Source: Dermatophilus congolensis (GTDB lineage Bacteria > Actinomycetota > Actinomycetes > Actinomycetales > Dermatophilaceae). Taken from it: a stretch of 64,000 nt of DNA. The stretch's first letter is position 1, and each line of letters begins with the position of its first letter. The DNA is taken from positions 868,001 through 932,000 of the forward strand of contig NZ_LT906453.1 of NCBI RefSeq assembly GCF_900187045.1, written 5' to 3'. Positions 10,017-18,275 of this stretch are shown piece after piece. The notes beneath the pieces were generated by a model that ran no database searches, was not told where the DNA came from, and saw only the letters and a program-made list of their open reading frames with translations. Both the position numbers and the translations under genes were made by a program.

Positions 10017-11180
10017 ATGCGTATCATCTGCGCCCCCGACTCATTCAAAGAATCCATCACCGCCACAAACGCAGCCCAAGCGCTACGCCGCGGAATACTC
10101 TCCGCCGAACCCTCCATCGAAGTGACATGCCTGCCCATAGCCGACGGCGGCGAAGGCACCATGCACACACTCGTAAACGCCCTCGACGGAGACACCCGCT
10201 CCACAACCTGCACCGACGCCCTCGGACGCCCCATCAACGCTACCTTCGGCCTCATACACACCGAATCAACAACCACCGCCGTCATAGAAATGGCAGCCGC
10301 CGCAGGCATAGAACACATCTCCCCACACGAACGCAACATCTGCGCAGCAACCACATACGGCGTAGGACAACTCATTACCGCAGCACTCGACGCCGGTGCT
10401 CACGCGCTTCTGATAGGCATCGGCGGCAGCGCAACCAATGACGCAGGCACAGGAATGATGAGCGCCCTCGGAGCACGATTCCTCGACGCCGAAGGCAACC
10501 AGCTACCCCCGGGCGGATCAGCCCTGCGCAACTGCGCACACATCGACATCACACAACTCGACAGGAGACTCGCGAAAACAAAAATCATGGTCGCCTGCGA
10601 TGTGAACAACCCCCTCCTTGGCAAACACGGAGCAAGCGCCGTATTCGGCCCCCAAAAAGGCGCAACCCCAGAGGACATCATCGAACTAGAACACGCACTG
10701 ACCCGCTGGGCAGACATCGTCGAAACCACGCTCAATAAGCCGATACGCAACACCCCAGGAGCAGGAGCCGCAGGCGGAGTCGGCGCAGCCTTCCTTGCAT
10801 TCACCTCCGCCGAACTACGCCCCGGCGCCCAACTAGTGATGGACGCCATCAACATCGACCAACACCTACACAACGCCGACTACGTATTCACGGGAGAAGG
10901 GTCCGTAGACACACAATCCATGGCCGGCAAAGCACCCATGCAAGTAGCCCACCGAGCAGCCCAAGCAGGAGTGCCCACAGTAGTTTTCGCAGGACGAATA
11001 GAAGAAAAAATAGCCAGAACCCCACCCGCAGGAGTGATCGCCACAGTGCCAATCGTGCGGGAAGCAACAGACCTACCCACTGCCTTAGCAGCCGGAGAAC
11101 AAAATTTAGAGGCAGCCGCAGCCATGGTCACGCGCCTACTACACGCCGACCTAGCGCGAAAAGCGCTACGCCGCAACTAA
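10017..11180 (+). CDS. glxK: Glycerate kinase
   Basis: A 387-residue GarK/GlxK-family kinase that phosphorylates D-glycerate to 2-phosphoglycerate (or 3-phosphoglycerate). The N-terminus CAPDSFKESITA is the family signature, followed by PIADGGEGTMHTL and the GIGGSATNDAGTGMMSALG loop, with FTGEGSVDTQSMAGKAP near the C-terminus; all are expected active-site segments. Length is typical. It is flanked by long intergenic regions, so it probably forms a single-gene unit. Nothing nearby makes glycerate, so its substrate source is not evident. Confidence 0.93.
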   Translation: MRIICAPDSFKESITATNAAQALRRGILSAEPSIEVTCLPIADGGEGTMHTLVNALDGDTRSTTCTDALGRPINATFGLIHTESTTTAVIEMAAAAGIEHISPHERNICAATTYGVGQLITAALDAGAHALLIGIGGSATNDAGTGMMSALGARFLDAEGNQLPPGGSALRNCAHIDITQLDRRLAKTKIMVACDVNNPLLGKHGASAVFGPQKGATPEDIIELEHALTRWADIVETTLNKPIRNTPGAGAAGGVGAAFLAFTSAELRPGAQLVMDAINIDQHLHNADYVFTGEGSVDTQSMAGKAPMQVAHRAAQAGVPTVVFAGRIEEKIARTPPAGVIATVPIVREATDLPTALAAGEQNLEAAAAMVTRLLHADLARKALRRN

Positions 11181-11298
11181 TCTGCCGAAAAATCGGCTTG
11201 CCGCTGCCGCCAAACACCACAAAAACACCAACAAAAAGAAACACCCAGGTGCCTCACATCACCTTGACGTGAACCGCGAACGTACCCCATGCTCATGA

Positions 11299-11324
11299 AA
11301 TCGATTCAAACTGGAATCGATTCC
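11299..11324. promoter_or_regulatory. Two LacI-type operators upstream of rbsR
   Basis: Two copies of the palindromic core aatcgatt lie at 11299-11306 and 11315-11322, 16 bp apart centre to centre. The second is a perfect 12-bp palindrome (ggaatcgattcc, 11313-11324). They sit 29-54 bases before the GTG of a LacI-family regulator, where autoregulatory operators are expected. RbsR binding is inferred. Confidence 0.7.
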
Positions 11325-11352
11325 ACACACGAGTGCACAAGGTGGTGCAGCG

Positions 11353-12402
11353 GTGACAGTGACGCTCCGCGACGTCGCACAACGAGCAGGCGTAGCCCCA
11401 TCAACCGCATCACGCGCACTCGACCCACAACGCCCAGCCTCCACCGAAGTACGTAAACGCGTACACGCCGCAGCAAAAGAACTCGGTTACCGAGGCAACG
11501 GATTCGCCCGAAGCCTACGCACCAACAAATCCGGAATCATCGGACTGCTCATCCCCGACGTCCGCAACCCCTTCTTCACTGCCCTCGCCTACGAAGCCGA
11601 ACAAGCCGCCGCAGCAGCAGGCCTAGCCGTCATGATCGGCAACGCCGACGAAGACACCACAGCCCAAGAGCGCTACCTCACCGCACTCGACCGCGCACAC
11701 GTCGACGGACTCCTACTCGTCCCCCAAGGACAAGCAACCCCAGCACTACACGAAGCCGTAACACTCCGCCCCACAGTCTGCCTCGACCGCGACGCCCAAC
11801 TCGACGCACCCCTGATCACCTCCGACTCCACCGGCGGAATGGCAAACCTCATCGACCACATCGTCAGCCTCGGACACCAACACATCGCCATCATCTCCGG
11901 CCCACTACAAACATCCACCGGCATCGAACGCCTCACCGCAGCCAAAAACCGCCTCAACCACCACGGCCTGACAATCCACAACAAAGACATCATCGAAGGC
12001 AACTTCCAATTCGCCAGCGGCGTCCACGCAGCCGAACAACTCCTCACCCGACCCAACCGCCCCGACGTCATCATCGCAGCAGACGTACTCATGGCAACAG
12101 GACTCATCACCGTCACAAACCGCCACGGACTACGCGCAGGAACCGACATCGGTATCGCAGCATTCGACGACGACCCCTGGTTCGAACTACTCGAAGTACC
12201 CATCACAGCCATCGCCCAAGACATCCCCACACTCGCCCAAAAAGCCGTCACCACACTCATCAACGCCATGAACAACCAACACACCACAACCACCCCCATC
12301 CCCACCCGCCTGGTCAAACGCTCCTCCCTCGGAGAGAGCCCCCCAACAACCAGCCACCTCCTCAAACGAGGAGAACAACCCCAGGAGAACCACCATGGAT
12401 GA
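11353..12402 (+). CDS. rbsR: LacI-family ribose operon repressor
   Basis: A 349-residue LacI-family protein. The N-terminal helix-turn-helix and hinge read LRDVAQRAGVAPSTASRALD followed by the periplasmic-binding-protein-like sensor domain (about 62-335), including IGLLIPDVRNPFF at its start. It should release the paired operators upstream when it binds ribose or ribose phosphate. The start is the first GTG of a GTG-ACA-GTG pair; either is possible. Its 3' end overlaps rbsA by eight bases, so the repressor is the first gene of the operon it controls. Confidence 0.9.
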   Translation: MTVTLRDVAQRAGVAPSTASRALDPQRPASTEVRKRVHAAAKELGYRGNGFARSLRTNKSGIIGLLIPDVRNPFFTALAYEAEQAAAAAGLAVMIGNADEDTTAQERYLTALDRAHVDGLLLVPQGQATPALHEAVTLRPTVCLDRDAQLDAPLITSDSTGGMANLIDHIVSLGHQHIAIISGPLQTSTGIERLTAAKNRLNHHGLTIHNKDIIEGNFQFASGVHAAEQLLTRPNRPDVIIAADVLMATGLITVTNRHGLRAGTDIGIAAFDDDPWFELLEVPITAIAQDIPTLAQKAVTTLINAMNNQHTTTTPIPTRLVKRSSLGESPPTTSHLLKRGEQPQENHHG

Positions 12403-13897
12403 CGTCATCCTCCGACTGAAGGGCGTCTCCAAGTCCTTCGGCGGCATCTCCGCAGTCAACGACGTAACACTGGACATACACCGCAGCGAAGTACACGTAC
12501 TCCTCGGCGAAAACGGCGCCGGCAAATCAACACTGATCAAAATGATTGCCGGAGTCCACCAACCCGACAAAGGCAGCATCGAAGTCAACGGCAAAACCGT
12601 ACGCATCACCAACACCAACGACGCCGAAGCCCTCGGAATCGCCACCATCCACCAAGAACTCAACCTCGTCCCCAACCTCAGCGTCGCCGAAAACATCACA
12701 CTCGGACGCACCCCCTCCCGCTTCGGGCTCGTCAACCGCAAACAGATGCGCCACTACGCACGCAAAGCCATAGAACGCATCGGCCTAGACATCGACGTAG
12801 ACCGCCCCGTATGCACCCTCGGCGTCGCCCGTCAACAAATGGTCGAAATCGCCAAAGCACTCGCTATCGACGCACGCATCCTCATCCTCGACGAACCAAC
12901 CGCGGCCCTCACCCGCGCAGAAACAGACACACTCTTCACCGTCATGCGCGAACTACGCGAACAAGGCGTAGCCATGGTGTTCATCAGCCACCACCTCGAC
13001 GAAATCACCGAAATCGGAGACCGCATCACAGTGCTACGCGACGGAACAGCCGTCGAAACAGTCGCCTCCACAGCAGAAGAACCAGAACTCATCCGACTCA
13101 TGGTCGGCCGCGACATCGAAGACCTCTACCCCCGCAGACCCAGCCAACCAGGAAAAACACTCCTCGAAGTCAACGAAATCACCCGAGAGGGCGCATTCGA
13201 AGACATCTCCATCACACTGCGCGCAGGCGAAGTAGTCGGCCTCGCTGGCCTCATGGGCGCCGGACGCACCGAAGTGCTCCGCGCCATCGCAGGCGCCGAC
13301 ACATACCACCACGGAAACATCAATGTCGCCGGAAAACCCCTACGCAAACACGACGTCGCCGCCGCAGTCACAGCCAAAATCGGGCTCGTCCCCGAAGACC
13401 GCAAACATGAAGGACTCGTTCTCAACGCCCCCGTCAGCGAAAACCTCGGCTACGCCACCCTCGAAACCACCAGCAAAGCCGGACTCGCCGACATAACCGG
13501 ACAACGCAAACGCGGCCAAGACGTCGCAAAAAAACTCCGCATCCGCATGGCAAATATCGACCAACCCGTCCGCGGACTCTCCGGAGGCAACCAACAAAAA
13601 GTCGTATTCGGCCGCTGGTTCATGGCCGAATCAACCGTGCTCCTCCTCGACGAACCCACCCGCGGCGTCGACGTCGGAGCAAAAGTCGAAATCTACGAAC
13701 TCATCAACACCATCACCCAGGCAGGTGGAGCAGTCCTCCTCGCCTCCAGCGACCTCCCCGAGGTCATCAGTATGAGCGACCGTGTCCTCGTCATGGCACA
13801 CGGACGCATAGTCGGAGAACTTCCCGCCGCGGAAGCTACCCAAGATGCGGTCATGCACTTGGCCGTAAAGGAGGTCCAGTCGTCCCGTGTCCGCTGA
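12395..13897 (+). CDS. rbsA: Ribose ABC transporter ATP-binding protein
   Basis: A 500-residue tandem ATPase of the carbohydrate uptake class 2 type. The first nucleotide-binding domain has GENGAGKSTLIK and LILDEPTAALT; the second has the degenerate loop GLMGAGRTEVLR, the signature LSGGNQQKVV and LLLDEPTRGVDVGAK. This pattern is normal for RbsA/XylG. The start ATG follows an AGGAG site inside the end of rbsR. It overlaps rbsC by 11 bases. Confidence 0.95.
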   Translation: MDDVILRLKGVSKSFGGISAVNDVTLDIHRSEVHVLLGENGAGKSTLIKMIAGVHQPDKGSIEVNGKTVRITNTNDAEALGIATIHQELNLVPNLSVAENITLGRTPSRFGLVNRKQMRHYARKAIERIGLDIDVDRPVCTLGVARQQMVEIAKALAIDARILILDEPTAALTRAETDTLFTVMRELREQGVAMVFISHHLDEITEIGDRITVLRDGTAVETVASTAEEPELIRLMVGRDIEDLYPRRPSQPGKTLLEVNEITREGAFEDISITLRAGEVVGLAGLMGAGRTEVLRAIAGADTYHHGNINVAGKPLRKHDVAAAVTAKIGLVPEDRKHEGLVLNAPVSENLGYATLETTSKAGLADITGQRKRGQDVAKKLRIRMANIDQPVRGLSGGNQQKVVFGRWFMAESTVLLLDEPTRGVDVGAKVEIYELINTITQAGGAVLLASSDLPEVISMSDRVLVMAHGRIVGELPAAEATQDAVMHLAVKEVQSSRVR

Positions 13898-14858
13898 AAC
13901 CGCAACACCAACCCTGGCACCAAGCCGCGGAAAAACACTCAGCACCTGGCTATCCAACAACGGCGCCATCGTCGGACTCGCGTTGGTATGCCTCATCATG
14001 TTCATCGCCACCCCCGCATTCCTAACCATCCCCAACCTGCTCAACGTCGGCGTACAAGCCGCAGTCACAGCCGTCATCGCATTCGGGATGACTTACGTCA
14101 TCGTCACCGCCGGAATCGACCTATCCGTCGGATCAATCGCCGCGCTATCAGCCATCGGCGCAGGCTGGATGGTCACCACCGGCGCAATGCCCGGCCCCCT
14201 AGCGCTCATCCTCGCCCCACTCATGGGACTCATCGCAGGCAGCGTCACCGGAACCGCAGTCGCCTACGGCAAACTCCCCGCCTTCATTGCCACCCTGGCC
14301 ATGCTGTCCATAGCCCGAGGACTCGCCCTGGTGATCTCCGAAGGCCGTCCCATCCTCATGCCCGAAGCCGTCAACTGGCTCGGAAGCAACCTCGGCCCCA
14401 TCCCCGTTCCCATTCTCGTACTACTCCTAGCCTGGGCAGCAACGGCATTCATCCTTAACCGCACCGTCTTCGGACGATCCCTCTACGCAATCGGCGGCAA
14501 CGAAGAAGCCGCACGCCTAACCGGACTACCCGTCAAACGAACCCTCGCATCGGTCTACGCACTCTCTGGCCTGTACTCCGGCATCGCCGGACTCCTCCTT
14601 GCCGGACGACTAGCCTCCGCACAACCCCAAGCCGCCACCGGATACGAACTCGACGCCATCGCCGCAGTCGTCATCGGCGGAGCAAGCCTCACCGGCGGAT
14701 CAGGAAAAGCCACCGGAACCCTCATCGGAGCACTAGTCCTAGCCGTCATCCGCAACGGGCTCAACCTCCTATCCGTCACCGCATTCTGGCAACAGGTCGT
14801 CATCGGCCTGGTCATCGCGGCAGCCGTCGGTATCGACGTACTCCGCAACCGCAAATAA
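13887..14858 (+). CDS. rbsC: Ribose ABC transporter permease
   Basis: A 323-residue polytopic membrane protein with 8-10 predicted helices. TAGIDLSVGSIAALSA near residue 75 and AVVIGGASLTGGSGKATGTLIG near 265 are conserved in RbsC-type permeases. GTG start, overlapping the end of rbsA; an AGGAGG lies upstream within rbsA. It forms the channel for the RbsA/RbsB system. Confidence 0.95.
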   Translation: MSAETATPTLAPSRGKTLSTWLSNNGAIVGLALVCLIMFIATPAFLTIPNLLNVGVQAAVTAVIAFGMTYVIVTAGIDLSVGSIAALSAIGAGWMVTTGAMPGPLALILAPLMGLIAGSVTGTAVAYGKLPAFIATLAMLSIARGLALVISEGRPILMPEAVNWLGSNLGPIPVPILVLLLAWAATAFILNRTVFGRSLYAIGGNEEAARLTGLPVKRTLASVYALSGLYSGIAGLLLAGRLASAQPQAATGYELDAIAAVVIGGASLTGGSGKATGTLIGALVLAVIRNGLNLLSVTAFWQQVVIGLVIAAAVGIDVLRNRK

Positions 14859-14925
14859 CACCCTAAAAACAGGCATGCCCGGCCTGCCCCTCTCGGGCTC
14901 AACGAAGAGTTCACCAGGAGAAACC

Positions 14926-15879
14926 ATGTCACGCAGCATCTTCCGAACCATCATCGCCGCCAGTGCTATCGGCGTCCTCGCCCTGGGGACCAGCGCCTGC
15001 AACCGCGCACCAGCAGGAAATAGCTCAGCAGCTGGCACAGGAAAAACAATCACCCTGGCCGTATCTACCCTTAACAACCCATTCTTCGTAGACCTACGCG
15101 ACGGAGCTCAAAAAGCCGCCGAAGCCGCAGGAGCCACACTCAACGTAGTCGACGCACAAAACGACCCCGCAGCCCAAGCCAACCAAATCGCTGACGCAGT
15201 CACACGCCAGTCCTCAGCCATCATCATCAACCCCGTCGACTCTGATGCCGCTGGCGCAGCTGTAAAACCTGCCATCAACGCAAAAATCCCTGTCGTTGCC
15301 GTAGACCGCGCAGTCAACGGCGCAGATATCGCCACTCTCGTCAGCAGCGACAACATCACCGGCGGAAAAGACGCCGCAACTGCACTAGCTAAAGCAATGG
15401 AAGAAAAAGGAAAACTCATCCACCTCCAAGGAGTGCCCGGCACATCAGCCAGCCGAGACCGAGGGCAAGGGTTTACCGAAGGAATTAAAGCTGCCTCCGG
15501 CATCAGCATCGCCGCTGCCCAACCCGCCAACTTCGACCGTACCCAAGGACTCAACGTCGCCACCAACCTGCTTCAAGCACACGACGACACCAACGGCATC
15601 TTCGCCGAAAACGACGAAATGGCCCTCGGCGCAATCCAAGCACTCGGAGCCAAAGCAGGAAAAGACGTTCACGTATTCGGATTCGACGGAACCGCAGACG
15701 CCCTCAAAGCAGTCAAAGAAGGCAAAATGGCCGGAACCGTGGCTCAACAGCCCGCAGAACTGGGCAAAGTAGCTGTTGAAAACGCACTCAAAGTTATCGG
15801 CGGACAAAAAGTAGAGAAAAACATTCCCGTCCCGGTCAAGATCGTGACCAAAGACAACGTCAGCGAGTTCCTCAAATGA
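14926..15879 (+). CDS. rbsB: Ribose-binding lipoprotein
   Basis: A 317-residue sugar-binding protein. It starts with a basic signal (MSRSIFRT), a hydrophobic stretch and a lipobox-like end at SAC, so it should be a lipoprotein on the outer face of the membrane. The mature part has ITLAVSTLNNPFFVDLRDG and the D-ribose/LacI-like fold, close to RbsB. The frame is open to 14875, but the ATG at 14926 has an AGGAG seven bases upstream and begins a proper signal peptide. rbsK follows with a 4-base overlap. Confidence 0.93.
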   Translation: MSRSIFRTIIAASAIGVLALGTSACNRAPAGNSSAAGTGKTITLAVSTLNNPFFVDLRDGAQKAAEAAGATLNVVDAQNDPAAQANQIADAVTRQSSAIIINPVDSDAAGAAVKPAINAKIPVVAVDRAVNGADIATLVSSDNITGGKDAATALAKAMEEKGKLIHLQGVPGTSASRDRGQGFTEGIKAASGISIAAAQPANFDRTQGLNVATNLLQAHDDTNGIFAENDEMALGAIQALGAKAGKDVHVFGFDGTADALKAVKEGKMAGTVAQQPAELGKVAVENALKVIGGQKVEKNIPVPVKIVTKDNVSEFLK

Positions 15880-16817
15880 CCAATAACCACGAGAACACAT
15901 CACACTCACGAGTAGTCGTATTCGGATCCCTCAACGCTGATCTCTACGCCCGAGTGGAACGCCACCCTATGCCCGGCGAAACAGTTCTAGGCACCGGTGG
16001 CTTCAGTCGCCCCGGAGGAAAAGGCGCCAACCAAGCCGTCGCAGCCGCGCTTGCGGGTGCTTCGGTCACGATGGTGGGAGCTGTCGGCGAGGATGCCAAT
16101 GCTGAGGTAGCGCTGTCCCTTTTGAATAAAGCTGGAGTGGACTGCACCGGCGTACAAGTATCCCCAGGGCCGACTGGCACTGCCATCATTGCCGTTTCGG
16201 GTCAAGGTGAGAACCTCATCATTGTTATCCCAGGAGCTAACGGGAAAGTTACTCCTGATGATGTACCTGCTATTCGGGATACTGACGTTCTCGTACTCCA
16301 AGGTGAGATTCCCGTGGAGTCGATCGATGCAGCAGCTGCTGCCGCTGTGGCTGCTGGGGCCCGTCCGGTGATTAACCTTGCCCCTATTGTCGATGTGGCT
16401 TCGGCGACCCTTCTGGCTGCGAACCCACTCGTGGTCAATGAACACGAAGCACTCGCTGCAGCAGACATCGTGGACCCACAACGTGCGGGGGGCGTGCTTG
16501 CTGAAGACGTGTACGAGATGGCTGAAAATGTGGCAGATCGGCTACTGCAGGCAGGCGTTGAATCAGTGGTGATTACTCTCGGCGGGCAAGGTGCTCTCGT
16601 TGCCTCCGCTGAGGGGAAAGAACATGTACCAGGCAAGACGGTCGAGGTGGTTGATACTACGGGGGCAGGTGACTGTTTCGTCGGTTTTGTTGCTGCGGGT
16701 TTGGCTACTGGAATGTCGTTGGTTGAAGCAGCTACCGCCGCGAACTCTGCGGCAGCTCGTGCCGTCGGAGCCGAGGGAACACAACACTCCTACCCAGGGT
16801 GGGAGGAGCTTGCGTGA
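15876..16817 (+). CDS. rbsK: Ribokinase
   Basis: A 313-residue PfkB-family kinase that makes ribose 5-phosphate from ribose and ATP. VVFGSLNADLYARVERHP and RPGGKGANQAVAAALAGA lie near the N-terminus; the catalytic DTTGAGDCFVGF lies near residue 255. Codon style changes inside the gene: up to about 16050 codons end mainly in C as in rbsRACB, after that T- and G-ending codons are common, as in rbsD. The protein itself shows no break. ATG start overlaps the rbsB stop (ATGA). Confidence 0.94.
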   Translation: MTNNHENTSHSRVVVFGSLNADLYARVERHPMPGETVLGTGGFSRPGGKGANQAVAAALAGASVTMVGAVGEDANAEVALSLLNKAGVDCTGVQVSPGPTGTAIIAVSGQGENLIIVIPGANGKVTPDDVPAIRDTDVLVLQGEIPVESIDAAAAAAVAAGARPVINLAPIVDVASATLLAANPLVVNEHEALAAADIVDPQRAGGVLAEDVYEMAENVADRLLQAGVESVVITLGGQGALVASAEGKEHVPGKTVEVVDTTGAGDCFVGFVAAGLATGMSLVEAATAANSAAARAVGAEGTQHSYPGWEELA

Positions 16818-17206
16818 AAAAGTCAGGGATTTTGCATGCTGAGTTGTCACGACAGATAGCTCTTTTAGGGCACACGGACCTGATTGCAGTCGCAGATAGT
16901 GGTTTGCCATTGCCGCGGTCGATTCCGGTGATCGACCTAGCTATGGCGCCTGGGATGGTCCCGTTTACAGCGGCCCTTGATGCGTTGTTGAGTGAGCTTG
17001 TAGTGCAACGTCACACGGTGGCGCATGAGGCTTTTGATGAAGTGGCAGGGCAATGGATTTCCCAGCGTGCAGGACAGCTCGGTGAGCAAGTAACGGTCCT
17101 GCATGAGGAACTAAAAGCGATGCTTCCTCGGGTGGCGTTTGCGGTACGAACTGGTGAACAAAGCCCGTACGCCAATGTCATCTTGGAGTGCGGGGTGCCG
17201 TTCTGA
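16814..17206 (+). CDS. rbsD: D-ribose pyranase
   Basis: A 130-residue RbsD, which interconverts pyranose and furanose forms of ribose for the kinase. The N-terminus KKSGILHAELSRQIALLGH carries the conserved catalytic His20; the C-terminus AFAVRTGEQSPYANVILECG is characteristic. The start is the GTG at 16814, overlapping the rbsK stop as GTGA, with GGGAGGAG just upstream; starting there aligns His20 exactly. A longer frame from 16799 lacks support. Confidence 0.94.
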   Translation: MKKSGILHAELSRQIALLGHTDLIAVADSGLPLPRSIPVIDLAMAPGMVPFTAALDALLSELVVQRHTVAHEAFDEVAGQWISQRAGQLGEQVTVLHEELKAMLPRVAFAVRTGEQSPYANVILECGVPF

Positions 17207-17281
17207 CACGTGCGATCAGTGTGAAAGTGGCGGGCATTGGGTTTCCGGTGTCCGCCACATACATGTTGTGCAGTAAGAGCG

Positions 17282-17335
17282 ACTGGACCTGCATGTATGG
17301 TTGAAAGAAAACTTCCGACTGGTCCAGTTTTTATT
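17282..17335 (+). terminator. Possible rbs operon terminator
   Basis: An 8-bp inverted repeat (actggacc at 17282-17289, ggtccagt at 17321-17328) followed by a T-rich tail lies 75 bases after rbsD. The loop of about 31 bases is long, so support is moderate. Confidence 0.5.
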
Positions 17336-17338
17336 TAT

Positions 17339-17581
17339 TTACTGGGTAGCAGTTGGGGTGGGTGACGCAGGTACGGCTGATGTTGTTTCTTTTTCTGATT
17401 TTGCTGCCGCTGTTTTTGTGTCTTTGGGGCTCCTGGCGCCGACAATAAAACTAATGAAACACATTGCAAGAATTGGTGAAATTGAAACTAGGTTAGTTCC
17501 GATTGCAATATGCGCGACTGCGACAATAATCCCTGCAACAAGGGAGGCGTAACCGAGTTTGCGGCGAGTAATGTTCTTCAT
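17339..17581 (-). CDS. Small two-helix membrane protein
   Basis: An 80-residue protein with a basic N-terminus, two hydrophobic helices (about 10-28 and 34-48) and a hydrophilic Ala/Ser/Thr/Pro tail. The ATG has AAAGGAAA upstream. It follows the secreted protein gene at 17603 by 21 bases on the same strand. Family not recognised. Size, topology and position would suit an immunity protein for that neighbour, but nothing in its sequence proves this. An open frame on the opposite strand over the same bases was judged a shadow. Confidence 0.6.
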   Translation of the reverse strand: MKNITRRKLGYASLVAGIIVAVAHIAIGTNLVSISPILAMCFISFIVGARSPKDTKTAAAKSEKETTSAVPASPTPTATQ

Positions 17582-17602
17582 CGGTTTCCTTTAATGATTG
17601 AG

Positions 17603-18115
17603 TTAGTCGAAGCAGTTCGCAGCTGCACCAACTGCCCCTGCGGAGATACCACCGATAAGAGCCCCTGATACCGTCCCCAAGCCAGGTACCGCAGAGCCGA
17701 GGGTGGCTGCAGCAACAGCGCCACCGAAAGCCGACGTTGAAGTTCCGACACTGCACTTAAGCCACATTGGTCGTTCCAACTCTTCTTCATCGTGGCTTTG
17801 AGTGTCATTTTTTGGGGGAGTGGGTACCGGTGAGGCGGTGGCGGAGGTGCTCGGTGTTCCAGTGGAAGTGGGGCGAGGAGAGCCTGTCGTGCTTTGGGTG
17901 GGGCTAGGGCTTTGCCTGTCTGTTCTTCCAGAGTTGCCAGGGTCTTTGTCTCTTTTAGAAGGCGTATCCGGTGACGTGGTTTGTTTATCAACATTGATAG
18001 TTGTTGATGTGACGGTGGAAGGTTTATCTGGAATTCTTTCGTAGCCGTAAGTGGTTTGGCAGGCAAGCCCAGTGAAAGTGATGCTTGCAACAGCGGTAAT
18101 CGCTAGGGCTCGCAC
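17603..18115 (-). CDS. Secreted protein with Cys-bracketed glycine-zipper tail
   Basis: About 170 residues: a signal-like N-terminus (RALAITAVASITFTGLAC), a long Ser/Thr/Pro/Asp-rich linker (about 25-115), then WLKCSVG, some 40 small residues rich in Gly and Ala in GxxxG spacing, and a final ANCFD. The tail, a Gly/Ala membrane-active-looking helix between two Cys, resembles class II (Blp-like) bacteriocin peptides; no processing or export gene is adjacent. The start is taken as the GTG at 18115 with GGAG eight bases upstream; an ATG at 18214 has no ribosome site. It could instead be a surface lipoprotein of unrelated function. Confidence 0.6.
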   Translation of the reverse strand: MRALAITAVASITFTGLACQTTYGYERIPDKPSTVTSTTINVDKQTTSPDTPSKRDKDPGNSGRTDRQSPSPTQSTTGSPRPTSTGTPSTSATASPVPTPPKNDTQSHDEEELERPMWLKCSVGTSTSAFGGAVAAATLGSAVPGLGTVSGALIGGISAGAVGAAANCFD

Positions 18116-18230
18116 GAGGGGACTCCGATCACGTAGTTGACTCGCATGGTGGGCGAGATTTGAAAGTGTGGGTGATAAGAGTACACGCGCTTTCGCTCTG
18201 CAGTAAAAAGTCATTCTAAAAGGGCGTGAA

Positions 18231-18263
18231 AAATTACCGGCCCATCGTTTGGGCCGGTAATTT
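18231..18263 (-). terminator. putA terminator
   Basis: A perfect 14-bp stem (18231-18244 with 18250-18263, 5-nt loop) begins 12 bases after the putA stop. Read on the minus strand it ends in TTTTT, as in a Rho-independent terminator. Confidence 0.85.
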
Positions 18264-18275
18264 GTCGTGCGATGT

